This document shows, in pieces, positions 52,519 through 63,803 of a stretch of DNA of 64,000 nt. Both the position numbers and the translations under genes were made by a program. Within the stretch, counting starts at the first letter, position 1, and each line of letters opens with the position of its first letter. Under the pieces are notes generated by a model that was not told where the DNA came from, made no database searches, and was given only the letters and a program-made list of their open reading frames with translations. The stretch covers positions 558,001-622,000 of the forward strand of contig NZ_JAEHGC010000002.1 of NCBI RefSeq assembly GCF_016107705.1. Reading direction: 5' to 3'. The stretch comes from Neobacillus cucumis. GTDB lineage: Bacteria; Bacillota; Bacilli; Bacillales_B; DSM-18226.

Positions 52519-53364
52519 ATGAATATAACCATTCAAAATGTTTCTCAGAAAAAACCTCTGAAGGCTCAAATCATGAGAGCACTAAAACAACTTGTACGTT
52601 TCGGTTGGGAGCAAGCTCTATCCTGTTTGTTTCCTGTCGTTATTTTTGCCTCATTGGCTGTTACAAAAATCATGCCACTTCCCTTCCTGCCAAGGTATGA
52701 CTGGCTGCTTATCATCTGCCTTCTGATGCAGTGGGCGATGGTACGTTCGGGGCTTGAAACACGGGATGAACTAAAGGTAATCATGTTGTTCCACCTTATT
52801 GGCCTTTGTCTTGAACTTTTTAAGGTACATATGGGCTCCTGGTCCTATCCGGAGGAAGGATATTTCAAAATTTTTGGAGTGCCTTTGTATAGCGGATTCA
52901 TGTACGCAAGTGTAGCGAGTTATCTTTGCCAGGCGTGGAGGAGATTAAAGGTTGAATTGGTTAAGTGGCCGCCGTTTTGGGTGGTTGTGCCGCTTGCATC
53001 AGCGATCTATTTGAATTTTTTCACTCACCATTACTGGATGGATATTCGCTGGTGGTTATCTGGTCTTGTAATGCTTGTCTTTTGGAAATCCTGGGTCACA
53101 TATGAGGTGGATGGAACTCGTTATCGTATGCCACTTGCACTTTCTTTTGTGCTCATCGGATTTTTTATATGGATAGCCGAGAATATCGCAACTTTCTTTG
53201 GAGCATGGCAATATCCAAACCAAACCGATGCCTGGAGCATGGTACATTTAGGAAAGGTGAGTTCATGGCTTTTATTAGTGATTGTTAGCTTTCTTATAGT
53301 AGCGACGTTAAAGCAGGTTAAGGGGACAGATTCCACCAGGATAGATGCAGGTGAATTTATATAA
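52519..53364 (+). CDS. yoaT: DUF817 family membrane protein (YoaT-like)
   Basis: A 281-residue protein with about eight helices. Conserved pieces include FGWEQALSCLFPVVIFASLAVTK, CLELFKVHMGSWSYPEEGYFKIFGVPLYSGFMYASVASYLCQAWRR and IAENIATFFGAWQYPNQTDAWSMVHLGKVSSWLLLVIVSF, the DUF817 signature. Third gene of the yoaS-yozG-yoaT trio. ATG 52519 follows AAGGGGAG. The function is unknown. Confidence 0.88.
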   Translation: MNITIQNVSQKKPLKAQIMRALKQLVRFGWEQALSCLFPVVIFASLAVTKIMPLPFLPRYDWLLIICLLMQWAMVRSGLETRDELKVIMLFHLIGLCLELFKVHMGSWSYPEEGYFKIFGVPLYSGFMYASVASYLCQAWRRLKVELVKWPPFWVVVPLASAIYLNFFTHHYWMDIRWWLSGLVMLVFWKSWVTYEVDGTRYRMPLALSFVLIGFFIWIAENIATFFGAWQYPNQTDAWSMVHLGKVSSWLLLVIVSFLIVATLKQVKGTDSTRIDAGEFI

Positions 53365-53456
53365 CTGTTTTAAAGCATTTTGAACTTCGAAATAGAACCC
53401 GATAACATAATAAAGGCCGAATGAATGTCCTGGTGCGTATAGCTGGTAAAAAACTA

Positions 53457-53490
53457 ATCCCACATATTTGTGGGATATTTTTATTTTTTC
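53457..53490 (+). terminator. Rho-independent terminator
   Basis: Perfect stem ATCCCACA/TGTGGGAT, then ATTTTTATTTTTT. In the rest of the gap (to 53721) I see only a piece of a dispersed repeat (TAACGGGGCAGGTTCATGC at 53602). Confidence 0.85.
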
Positions 53491-53721
53491 CTTCATAAAA
53501 AACTATTGTTATTCCCTAATAGTTGCTTAAACTGATCGATCATTCCATCTCTTTTTCAGTTGAAGCAGCATGGGGTTGCAGGTTAATTGAAGAAAGTCAA
53601 GTAACGGGGCAGGTTCATGCAAGATGGATACAAAATTAAAAGAGCAGGTTGACAATAATATAATTGGACACTCATAAACATTACGTTAATCAAGGGTCTT
53701 AGTAAATAAATAAGAATAACC

Positions 53722-54354
53722 TTAATGATGAGCCTTTTCAAGAAATAGTCTTATACCAAAACCTATCAGGATGGTCCCTGTGATTCCTTCAATAATATTT
53801 TGTGTTTTAGGTTTTTTCATAAAAGCACTAATATGATTAATTAAATAGACATAAAGTAAAGACCAAAGGGCAGTCATTACAGTATAAGTGATACCCATTA
53901 TTACAAATGGTAAAAAAGTATTGCTGCCAGGCTCAACGAATTGAGGGAAAAAGGTTAAGAAAAGAATAGCAACTTTGGGATTCAGAAGATCCGTAAGGAA
54001 CCCTTGTTTAAAACAAGATGTGCTTACCATCTTGCTTTTTTTATTCATCTCAACGCTTACTGCTACTTCCTTTTTCTTTAGAGACCATAATGTCTTCACA
54101 CCCAGATAAAGTAAGTAAACAGCCCCCACATATTTAAAGACAGAAAATAATAGTGCTGATTTCACAATGATGGCTGAAAGTCCTAATACTGCAGCAGAAG
54201 TATGGATAAGAAGAGCACAACAAATACCTAACACTGTTTTAAGACCACCGACTTTTCCAGCGGTGATAGTATTTTTTGTAGATATTGCAGTATCAGGACC
54301 AGGTAAAATGATAAAAAAAATACACATAAGAACAAACAAATAAAAGTTTTCCAT
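53722..54354 (-). CDS. LysE/RhtB family amino acid exporter
   Basis: A 210-residue six-helix exporter. The N-terminal FIILPGPDTAISTKNTITAGKVGGLKTVLGICCALLIHTSAAVLG is the LysE signature; GAVYLLYLGVKTLWS and FLTDLLNPKVAILFLTFFPQFV complete it. Family members export lysine, threonine, homoserine or similar. RBS AAAGGAGAT. Monocistronic. Confidence 0.9.
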   Translation of the reverse strand: MENFYLFVLMCIFFIILPGPDTAISTKNTITAGKVGGLKTVLGICCALLIHTSAAVLGLSAIIVKSALLFSVFKYVGAVYLLYLGVKTLWSLKKKEVAVSVEMNKKSKMVSTSCFKQGFLTDLLNPKVAILFLTFFPQFVEPGSNTFLPFVIMGITYTVMTALWSLLYVYLINHISAFMKKPKTQNIIEGITGTILIGFGIRLFLEKAHH

Positions 54355-57318
<2,964 letters not shown>

Positions 57319-57377
57319 AATATAGCCTACTAATTTCTCACATATAGTATGACAAGATGCTATATTGAATGTTGTTC

Positions 57378-57400
57378 AAGCTGTCATTTTGGCAGCTTTC
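57378..57400 (+). terminator. Hairpin after rph
   Basis: AAGCTGTC/GGCAGCTT with loop ATTTT; short T-tract. Same sequence family as the hairpins at 58233 and 60821. Confidence 0.6.
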
Positions 57401-57541
57401 CTTAAATAATAGGAGGCCTTTTGACAATCGGGTAGCTTGGATCCAAGAAGGATTAGTGCTTCTTTTTGTTGAACATTATTGAAGTGACCAATCGCCTAGT
57501 CCAAAACCATTATGAATAAAAATAACAAGGGGGAAATGAAT

Positions 57542-58108
57542 ATGACAGATAGAAATAAGGAGTTGCCACTAGAAGAACGTGAAGAATTACTAAGAGCATT
57601 GAAAGTCCGTTTTGAGGAAAATATGAACCGCCATAAAGGTCTTGAATGGACTAAAGTCCAAACAAAGCTGGAAGCTAATACTGAAAAACTGTGGTCACTT
57701 AATGAAATGGAAAGAACTGGCGGTGAACCAGATGTTGTTGGTCATGATAAAAAGACGGACGAATACATTTTTTATGATTGTTCAGCGGAAAGTCCAATAG
57801 GCCGGAGAAGTATTTGTTACGACCGTGAAGCGCTGGAATCTAGGAAAAAAAATAAACCAGAAAATAACGCAATTGATATGGCTTCTGACATGGGCATTGA
57901 GCTTTTAACAGAAGAACAATACCGCGAGTTGCAGAAACTCGGAAATTTCGATACGAAAACATCGAGCTGGGTGATAACACCTGTTAATATTAGAAAACAC
58001 GGAGGGGCTATCTTTTGTGATCGTCGCTACGACGCTGTCTTTGTTTACCACAATGGGGCAGAATCCTACTATGCTGCCAGAGGCTTCCGTGGCTCTCTAG
58101 TGGTCTAA
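57542..58108 (+). CDS. DUF4256 family protein
   Basis: A 188-residue cytosolic protein. Family segments are LRALKVRFEENMNRHKGLEW, LWSLNEMERTGGEPDVVGHD, YIFYDCSAESPIGRRSICYDREALESRK and FDTKTSSWVITPVNIRKHGGAIFCDRRYDAVFVYHNGAESYYAARGFRGSL. Well conserved in many bacteria but without known function. ATG 57542 follows AAGGGGGAA; the in-frame ATG at 57512 has none. Hairpin terminators stand on both sides. Confidence 0.83.
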   Translation: MTDRNKELPLEEREELLRALKVRFEENMNRHKGLEWTKVQTKLEANTEKLWSLNEMERTGGEPDVVGHDKKTDEYIFYDCSAESPIGRRSICYDREALESRKKNKPENNAIDMASDMGIELLTEEQYRELQKLGNFDTKTSSWVITPVNIRKHGGAIFCDRRYDAVFVYHNGAESYYAARGFRGSLVV

Positions 58109-58232
58109 ATTATACATAGACAACTAATTTGAATTTTAGAACGGATCACCTGAGCATAAATCCTATAGGATTAAATAACTACTGTTGGCCTACATACACC
58201 TTAAGCTAAGGGAAAATATTGTTTAAGATATC

Positions 58233-58261
58233 GGCTGTCATTTAGGCAGCTGATTTTTTTA
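58233..58261 (+). terminator. Rho-independent terminator
   Basis: GGCTGTC/GGCAGCT (with G-U pairs) around ATTTA, then GATTTTTTT; closes DUF4256. Confidence 0.75.
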
Positions 58262-58349
58262 TATGGACTCATAATAGGAGAGGGATATTTCTTTTAGTTC
58301 TTGAATAAAGATGATAAAAAAAGAAGTGGTGAGATAAATAGGACAGAAA

Positions 58350-59147
58350 ATGACGTTCTCTTTAGATAGTAAAATAGAAAAAAGCATAATCGATAGACTT
58401 CGGAGTGAAGGTTGTATTTTTGCTGAAGAAGAAACACAGTTACTGATCTCAGAAGCTAGCAGTGTAGAAGACTTAATGAAAATGGTAGAAATACGTGCCA
58501 GTGGGTTACCACTTGAATATGTACTTGGATTTACAATGTTTTACGGCCAACGGATAATAGTAGAACGGGGGGTTTTTATACCACGCCAACGTACAGTGTT
58601 TCTGGTTAAGCATACAGAAGCACTAACCCGCATTGGTGATATTGTTATTGATTTATGTTGTGGGTCTGGTGCTGTGGGTGCTGTAATCGCAACGGACGTG
58701 AATAAAATTTCATTACACTCCGTTGATATCGATCCAGTCGCAGTAAAGTGTGCCTCCCGTAACATAGCAGACATTGGAGGACACGTTTATAAAGGGGACT
58801 TGTATAATGCATTGCCCTGTTCATTGAGAGGGCGTGTAAACATAATAGTGGCCAACGTACCATATGTTCCTACTGATGCAATAAAGCTGCTTCCTCAGGA
58901 GGCACGCTTATATGAACCAAAAGTGGCACTTGACGGAGGAAAGGATGGACTAGACCTCCAGCGTAAGGTAGCGGAAGGGGCTCCTCGCTGGCTTGCTCCT
59001 GGAGGACATCTTTTGGTAGAGACGAGCAAAAGGCAAGCAGCTAAAACCTTTGAAATCTTTACCAATGCTGGACTAATGACCAAAATAGCGAGGGATGAAG
59101 AATTAGATGCAACAGTTGTTATAGGAACAAATTCAGGCAAAGGGTAA
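58350..59147 (+). CDS. PrmC-related protein N5-glutamine methyltransferase-like protein
   Basis: A 265-residue SAM-dependent methyltransferase. SAM motif VIDLCCGSGAVGAVIA (about 97-112), acidic ribose residue in LHSVDIDPVAVKCASRNI, and the catalytic-loop motif VANVPYVPTDAI. True PrmC has NPPY; the variant NVPY marks the PrmC-related group of uncharacterised Gln/Asn methyltransferases. The N-terminal helical part (LPLEYVLGFTMFYGQRIIVERGVFIPRQRT) recalls the PrmC substrate-binding domain. RBS AGGA at 6 bases. Not in the prfA-prmC operon, so it is not the housekeeping enzyme. Confidence 0.82.
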   Translation: MTFSLDSKIEKSIIDRLRSEGCIFAEEETQLLISEASSVEDLMKMVEIRASGLPLEYVLGFTMFYGQRIIVERGVFIPRQRTVFLVKHTEALTRIGDIVIDLCCGSGAVGAVIATDVNKISLHSVDIDPVAVKCASRNIADIGGHVYKGDLYNALPCSLRGRVNIIVANVPYVPTDAIKLLPQEARLYEPKVALDGGKDGLDLQRKVAEGAPRWLAPGGHLLVETSKRQAAKTFEIFTNAGLMTKIARDEELDATVVIGTNSGKG

Positions 59148-59301
59148 CTACAAAATAAGACCCCTGTTCAAATAACGGGTGCGCTTAAAAGAATGAGATA
59201 TTTAATGCATTGCGAGAATAAGCAAACCTTCGCCCAAATATCTTTTGTTCCATAGGAATATTGTGATTCCTATTCAATCCCTCACTATTTTAATAGGTAT
59301 T

Positions 59302-59526
59302 TTATTTGACCAAGATCTTTTCACTAACAATCCGTACATATCGAACTAAAGTTGAATTGATCATATAATTACCTTGTTCATTGTTCACTTTAAAGTATTT
59401 GTTATGATCCATCTTTTTAATTATTTCTTGTTCAACATCTTCTTTTTTCACTTCTAAATCTTTTATCAATTTTTCGGTTATTATTTCATGATCAAACGTA
59501 TAGCAAACTGTAAATTCCTTCAACAT
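59302..59526 (-). CDS. 74-residue hypothetical protein
   Basis: A small soluble protein (MLKEFTVCYTFDHEIITEKLIKDLEVKKEDVEQEIIKKMDHNKYFKVNN, then INSTLVRYVRIVSEKILVK): strand, charged helix, strand pair. RBS AAAGGAAAA before the ATG. Family not recognised. Same strand as the 59-residue membrane protein upstream, 95 bases away, so perhaps one transcript. Confidence 0.6.
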   Translation of the reverse strand: MLKEFTVCYTFDHEIITEKLIKDLEVKKEDVEQEIIKKMDHNKYFKVNNEQGNYMINSTLVRYVRIVSEKILVK

Positions 59527-59621
59527 TAATTTTCCTTTCTATTATCATGATGATGACAAAAAGAACGTCATCTTTTGAAACAGTACATTTATAAAATTCA
59601 TATATGTTAAGAGATTGGTTA

Positions 59622-59801
59622 TTATTTAGTTTTGCCTTTCAAAGACCTTACACATGATATAGCAATCCATAGTGAAATAATGAAGGAGAGTATACCTGCA
59701 ATTTCATTACTTACCCGATGCTTCTGATTAAAAAAAATTTCATACGTACCATATACAAAACCTAAACAAATTAATATTATGTCATGTATAGAAATCTTCA
59801 T
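59622..59801 (-). CDS. 59-residue two-helix membrane protein
   Basis: ATG 59801 with AAAGGAGTAAAG upstream opens 59 codons: MKISIHDIILICLGFVYGTY, a loop with NQKHRVSNE and a second helix IAGILSFIISLWIAISCV, ending RSLKGKTK. Two membrane helices; unrecognised. A triple TTACAT repeat lies 54-81 bases upstream (see PhoP-like box). Confidence 0.6.
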   Translation of the reverse strand: MKISIHDIILICLGFVYGTYEIFFNQKHRVSNEIAGILSFIISLWIAISCVRSLKGKTK

Positions 59802-59854
59802 TTCTTTACTCCTTTACCCAAATGAAAGAGAAAAGTAAATTCCTTTCGAGATTT

Positions 59855-59882
59855 ATGTAACGATTATGTAACATTTCTGTAA
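59855..59882 (-). promoter_or_regulatory. Candidate PhoP box (three TTACAT-type repeats)
   Basis: On the minus strand TTACAG-5-TTACAT-5-TTACAT, exact 11-bp phasing, matching the PhoP consensus TT(A/C/T)A(C/T)A repeated every 11 bases. It would serve the 59-residue membrane protein gene, or the opposite strand. Inferred from pattern only. The plus-strand region 59883-60046 holds no gene. Confidence 0.45.
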
Positions 59883-60046
59883 TAATTGATATAGTTTTGA
59901 TGAAGTTTTTTAAAATAGATTCTAAAGAATCATTTATTGGATAATTTTGTTATTTAATAGTTCGAAAGTATTATCGATTAATCGATAATTGCTTTAAGGA
60001 AAACTCTTTAACTGATTGGAATTTATTGTGAAAGTAGGTGTTTTTA

Positions 60047-60112
60047 TGTTAATTCCAGAGATAAGTCCTGAAGATTTGAAATTGAAGGTACATAGAGAAA
60101 TTCACTTATGAT
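60047..60112 (+). pseudogene. Rhodanese-like N-terminal fragment
   Basis: ATG 60047 opens only 21 codons, MLIPEISPEDLKLKVHREIHL, then TGA. ISPEDLKLKV is the usual start of a rhodanese sulfurtransferase domain (ISPEELKEKLE). The remainder is absent. Short, so the assignment is tentative. Confidence 0.3.
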
Positions 60113-60216
60113 TGATGGAAAGCATTTTAATGAGTATTATATGTCTAAATTATTATGAGTTTCTTTACTCCGTAAAAGGGAGTATTGATATATTTAAAAA
60201 TGAATGGAGTGTATTC

Positions 60217-60765
60217 ATGATTATCAACGAGAAAGATTTCAATGTGAGAGATTTAACGTACACGATTAGATCTGCGATTAAAAGTGATGCAAAAAACTTA
60301 TCAGAATTAAGATTACAGATTGATGGAGAAACCGAAAATATGGACAGAGAAAAAGGAGAGGCGTTCATTGATCAAACTGGTTTTGAAAAAATAATTGCAA
60401 CGGATACGAACCATCCTAAAAACTTATTTCTAGTTGCAGAGATGGATGGGAGATTAGTAGGGTATTCCCGTTGTGAAGGAAGTGATTTAAAAAGATTCGC
60501 CCATAAAGTGGAATTTGGATTAGGGGTATTGAAGGATTTCTGGGGATATGGGATCGGGAAAAATCTGTTAAAAGAAACGATTTCTTGGGCTGACGGGAAC
60601 GAGATTAAAAAAATTGTGTTATATGGTGTTTTGGAAACGAATGAAAAAGCGATTGAACTCTATAAAAAACTCGGTTTTGAAATCGAAGGTTTAATGAAAA
60701 AAGATAGAATCCTTTCTGACGGAAAATACTATAACACGTATATAATGGGAAGATTTCAAAAATAA
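60217..60765 (+). CDS. GNAT family N-acetyltransferase
   Basis: A 182-residue acetyltransferase with all GNAT parts: YTIRSAIKSDAKNLSELR, FLVAEMDGRLVGYSRCEG, FGLGVLKDFWGYGIGKNLLKETISWADG (acetyl-CoA motif A; the loop is GYGIGKN) and YGVLETNEKAIELYKKLGFEIEG. Similar to ribosomal-protein or antibiotic acetyltransferases; acceptor unknown. ATG 60217 has GGAG at 7 bases; the frame upstream to 60112 lacks an RBS. Confidence 0.9.
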   Translation: MIINEKDFNVRDLTYTIRSAIKSDAKNLSELRLQIDGETENMDREKGEAFIDQTGFEKIIATDTNHPKNLFLVAEMDGRLVGYSRCEGSDLKRFAHKVEFGLGVLKDFWGYGIGKNLLKETISWADGNEIKKIVLYGVLETNEKAIELYKKLGFEIEGLMKKDRILSDGKYYNTYIMGRFQK

Positions 60766-60820
60766 TTCCAAATCTAACTTGTACTTCATCAATTTGTCCT
60801 ACATATATTTTTAGATTTTC

Positions 60821-60838
60821 AGCTGTCATTTGGTAGCT
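60821..60838 (+). terminator. Weak hairpin
   Basis: AGCTGTC/GGTAGCT around ATTT, then GTGCTTTT; 55 bases after the GNAT stop. Confidence 0.45.
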
Positions 60839-60937
60839 GTGCTTTTAAATTCAACCAAACATGGTTAGTGAATCAATGACTTTGGATAGAATTTAATATT
60901 AAGAGTGGATATTAAAAGTAAAGGGGGAGATTTATTA

Positions 60938-61339
60938 ATGTCAGTTATGAATGCAAAAACGTTGGGAATATCAATTAATTGTCAACCTAAAGATGTTTAT
61001 GAGTACATAACAAATCCTGAAAACCTTTCAGAATGGGCAACAACATTTTCTTTTTCAGTCAAAAAGTCTGAGCTCGGTGAATGGATTGTAGAAACTCCAG
61101 AAGGCGAAATGAAAATCGAATATGTAGAAAAGAATGAATTTGGAGTGGCCGACCATTATGTGATCACACCACAAGGGCAAAAAATATATAATCCAATGAG
61201 AGTGTTCCCAAACAGCACTGGATGTGAAGTGATTTTTACTATATTTCAGGTTTCTGGTATGTCTGATGTTAAGTTTTTAGAAGATGCAAAATTGGTTGAG
61301 CGAGATTTAAAAAGCCTAAAAGATGTTATGGAGAAGTAG
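60938..61339 (+). CDS. SRPBCC (START-like) family protein
   Basis: A 133-residue START/polyketide-cyclase-like fold: LGISINCQPKDVYEYITNPENLSEWATTFSFSV, then EMKIEYVEKNEFGVADHYVITPQGQKIYNPMRVFPNSTGCEVIFTIFQ and a C-terminal helix (AKLVERDLKSLKDVM). The fold encloses a hydrophobic pocket; ligand unknown. ATG 60938 follows AAGGGGGAG. Confidence 0.8.
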   Translation: MSVMNAKTLGISINCQPKDVYEYITNPENLSEWATTFSFSVKKSELGEWIVETPEGEMKIEYVEKNEFGVADHYVITPQGQKIYNPMRVFPNSTGCEVIFTIFQVSGMSDVKFLEDAKLVERDLKSLKDVMEK

Positions 61340-61535
61340 AAGTTAATTAAAAGCATTTTCTGATCTAACGGGGCCTTTATTTCAACAGGAGTATAGCCTT
61401 TTTCTTATGCAGCTAACGAGGTCAGGTTATTTTTGTTCTATGCGCTCTGTTGTTAAAGGAAATTATATATTTAATACCTATCATTATTCAACGGGACAGA
61501 AGAATCAAAATTCAAGGATAAAAGGATGTATAGTT

Positions 61536-62105
61536 ATGACAAACAACGTGAAACAGAGAAGAATAATTTTAGATTTAGCAGTTACTTTAGATGGTTTTAT
61601 TGAAGGAAAAAATGGAGAAGTTGATTGGTGCATTATGGACCCTGATATGGGGTTTACTGATTTCTTAAATCAAATTGATACTATTTTATATGGTAGAAAA
61701 AGCTACGATTTATGGGGACAATATATTCCGAAAAATGAAGACCCTGATACCGAAAAGGAAATTTGGAAATTGGTTCATAGTAAAAAGAAATATGTTTTTT
61801 CCAGAACACAAAAAGAGACTAGTGATCAAGCAATATTTATTAATGATAATATTCTTGAAGAAGTAAATAAATTGAAGAAAAAGTCTGGTAAAGACATCTG
61901 GCTATATGGTGGAGCAAGTCTTATTACAACTTTTATAAAGTTGGGACTTGTTGATGAATTTAGATTATCTATTCACCCTGTTGTTTTGGGAGAAGGAAAA
62001 CCGTTGTTTATTGATTTAAAACAGAGGATAAATTTAAAAATGGTTAATACAAAAACATTTTCCTCTGGCGTTGTGCAAATAATCTATCATTGGAATGCTG
62101 ACTAA
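61536..62105 (+). CDS. Dihydrofolate reductase family protein (RibD-C type)
   Basis: A 189-residue protein of the RibD C-terminal/DHFR-like family, related to B. subtilis YyaP/YwjB. Signatures: IILDLAVTLDGFIEGKNGEVDW, DTILYGRKSYDLWGQYIP, DIWLYGGASLITTFIKLGLVDEFRLSIHPVVLGEGKPLF. Probably NADPH-binding; substrate unknown. ATG 61536 follows AAAAGGATG; the frame opens to 61407 without RBS. Confidence 0.88.
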   Translation: MTNNVKQRRIILDLAVTLDGFIEGKNGEVDWCIMDPDMGFTDFLNQIDTILYGRKSYDLWGQYIPKNEDPDTEKEIWKLVHSKKKYVFSRTQKETSDQAIFINDNILEEVNKLKKKSGKDIWLYGGASLITTFIKLGLVDEFRLSIHPVVLGEGKPLFIDLKQRINLKMVNTKTFSSGVVQIIYHWNAD

Positions 62106-62155
62106 AAAATCTTTCACTCCAAGGTAATACTCGACAGTAGTTTCACCCATTAAAA

Positions 62156-62190
62156 TTAAGGGGAATCCATAAATAATGGGTTCCCCTTAA
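62156..62190 (+). terminator. Perfect hairpin after the DHFR-like gene
   Basis: 10-bp arms TTAAGGGGAA/TTCCCCTTAA, no T-run but AT-rich tail. Nothing further is recognised up to 62400. Confidence 0.55.
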
Positions 62191-62407
62191 TATTATGGAA
62201 TTATCAACATTAAATTTTAACAGAGCCGTTCTATTAATTGTTGTAGGAGATTTAGTTTACCCCAAATTTTGTTAATTAACTCAAAACTGCATTTATATAT
62301 TATCCAAAATCTGTTAAAATATTACTAATAAAGGGAGATTACCAGAATGGTTTTGGGTTTGGATTTCTTTTTTTGTAGAGATCAATACCCAAAGGAGGGG
62401 AAGAATT

Positions 62408-62602
62408 GTGTTTTGGATAATGGTGGTTCTATTGTTCGTCATAATAATAGTATTTGAAGAGGCAGCCAGCTATTTTTGGAAGCAATATTTATTTGGTCCC
62501 AGTAATAAAAGTCGAAGAAAATGGATGATGAAGGCTTTAACTTTTCTAAGGAAAAAACCGCAAAAAGAAATACGTGAATTGAAGAAAGAAAAGAGTTCAT
62601 AA
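62408..62602 (+). CDS. 64-residue single-helix membrane protein
   Basis: GTG 62408 behind AAAGGAGGGG; product starts MFWIMVVLLFVIIIVFEEAA (one membrane helix), followed by a strongly basic tail (NKSRRKWMMKALTFLRKKPQKEIRELKKEKSS). Family unknown. A weak hairpin with a T-run lies at 62640-62668. Confidence 0.6.
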   Translation: MFWIMVVLLFVIIIVFEEAASYFWKQYLFGPSNKSRRKWMMKALTFLRKKPQKEIRELKKEKSS

Positions 62603-62694
62603 GCATTGGAAAATCGGAGATAATGGGAGCTTGTGTTCAGGAAGGATTGCTGCGGCGATCTTTTTTTATTTACAACAACTTTACAATAATCTAC

Positions 62695-62741
62695 TTGAAA
62701 GAAGAATATAAGTGAATTATTATATAAGCAGTTAGTTATAT
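62695..62741 (+). promoter_or_regulatory. ars promoter with two overlapping inverted repeats
   Basis: TTGAAA (62695-62700), 17 bases, then TATTAT (62718-62723). Two copies of ATATAA-N8-TTATAT (62706-62725 and 62722-62741) overlap the -10 box, the right place for an ArsR repressor to block polymerase. The arsR start follows at 62770. Assignment from position. Confidence 0.55.
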
Positions 62742-62769
62742 GTTTATGTGTAAAAAATGGGGTGCAATA

Positions 62770-63117
62770 ATGTTAAAATCCACCGTCGATATAGACCAAG
62801 CTGCTAATGTTTTTAAACTATTAGGTGATAAAACACGATTAACCATCGTTGGCATTTTAAAACAACGTGAATGTTGCGTTTGTGAACTGCTCGAAATCTT
62901 TGATACGAGTCAGCCGTCCATCAGCCAACATCTTCGCAAATTAAAAGATGCAGGACTCCTTAAAGAAGAACGAAGAGGCCAATGGGTTTATTATTCCTTG
63001 AATCACCAAAGTGGTTTATATGACCTTATCGATGAAATTTTAAAGCATGTGCCTGAACAAGTGGAAAAAATCAAACAAATTGAAAAAAACAACCCTACGC
63101 TTCGTTGTGGTTGCTAA
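62770..63117 (+). CDS. arsR: ArsR/SmtB family arsenic-responsive repressor
   Basis: A 115-residue winged-helix repressor. DNA-binding helix DTSQPSISQHLRKLKDAGLL; wing EERRGQWVYYSLN. The As(III) site is at helix alpha-3: Cys35, Cys36 and Cys38 in ECCVCEL, matching ELCVCDL of the R773/pI258 type; a further Cys pair ends the protein (Cys113, Cys115). Arsenite binding releases DNA. ATG 62770 has GGGGTG upstream. First gene of the operon with aquaporin and arsC, 31 and 13 bases apart. Confidence 0.92.
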   Translation: MLKSTVDIDQAANVFKLLGDKTRLTIVGILKQRECCVCELLEIFDTSQPSISQHLRKLKDAGLLKEERRGQWVYYSLNHQSGLYDLIDEILKHVPEQVEKIKQIEKNNPTLRCGC

Positions 63118-63148
63118 GCAATTAAATCATCAAGGAGATTAGTACAGC

Positions 63149-63790
63149 ATGAAAAAAAAGTTAATCAGCGAATTTTTAGGAACCTATTTTTTGGTTTTTG
63201 CTGGAACGGGTGCCGTTGTAATCGACGACATTACGAAGAGTTTAACCCATGTAGGTGTAGCTCTAACATTTGGACTTGTCGTTATGGCTTTAATTTTTGC
63301 GTTTGGTCATCTTTCTGGTGCTCACTTTAATCCAGCGGTTACGATTGCATTTTTAATACATGGAGATATAAATAGGCGGGAAGCTATTCCTTATATTGTC
63401 ATTCAAATCATTGCAGGGATTGCTGCAAGTGCAACGTTGTTGGGTTTATTTGGTAATGTCGCAGCGCTCGGCACCACATTACCAAGAGGTTCATGGGAAC
63501 AATCATTTATTTTGGAATTAATCCTTACATTTTTCTTGATGATGGTTATATTCGGGTCAGCTGTTCATGGTAAAGCTGTCAAATCCTTTGCAGGAATTGC
63601 GATAGGTGCAACAGTCGGGTTAGAAGCCATGTTTGCAGGACCGATTTGTGGTGCATCCATGAACCCTGCCAGATCCATTGGCCCTGCACTTGTATCAGGA
63701 ACAACACAGCATTTATGGGTGTATATTGTCGCAACGATAGTAGGTGCAAGTATCGCGGCAGTTATTTATAAACAATTACACGAAAAATAA
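63149..63790 (+). CDS. Aquaporin/MIP channel in the ars operon
   Basis: A 213-residue major intrinsic protein with six helices and both NPA boxes (Asn61 in [12 protein letters not shown], Asn172 in [13 protein letters not shown]). Its place between arsR and arsC is where arsB or acr3, the arsenite pump, usually stands. In Sinorhizobium meliloti an aquaporin (AqpS) does this job: ArsC makes arsenite, which leaves through the channel down its gradient. The same is inferred here. RBS AAGGAGATTAG. Confidence 0.88.
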   Translation: MKKKLISEFLGTYFLVFAGTGAVVIDDITKSLTHVGVALTFGLVVMALIFAFGHLSGAHFNPAVTIAFLIHGDINRREAIPYIVIQIIAGIAASATLLGLFGNVAALGTTLPRGSWEQSFILELILTFFLMMVIFGSAVHGKAVKSFAGIAIGATVGLEAMFAGPICGASMNPARSIGPALVSGTTQHLWVYIVATIVGASIAAVIYKQLHEK

Positions 63791-63803
63791 AGGAGAATAC
63801 ATC

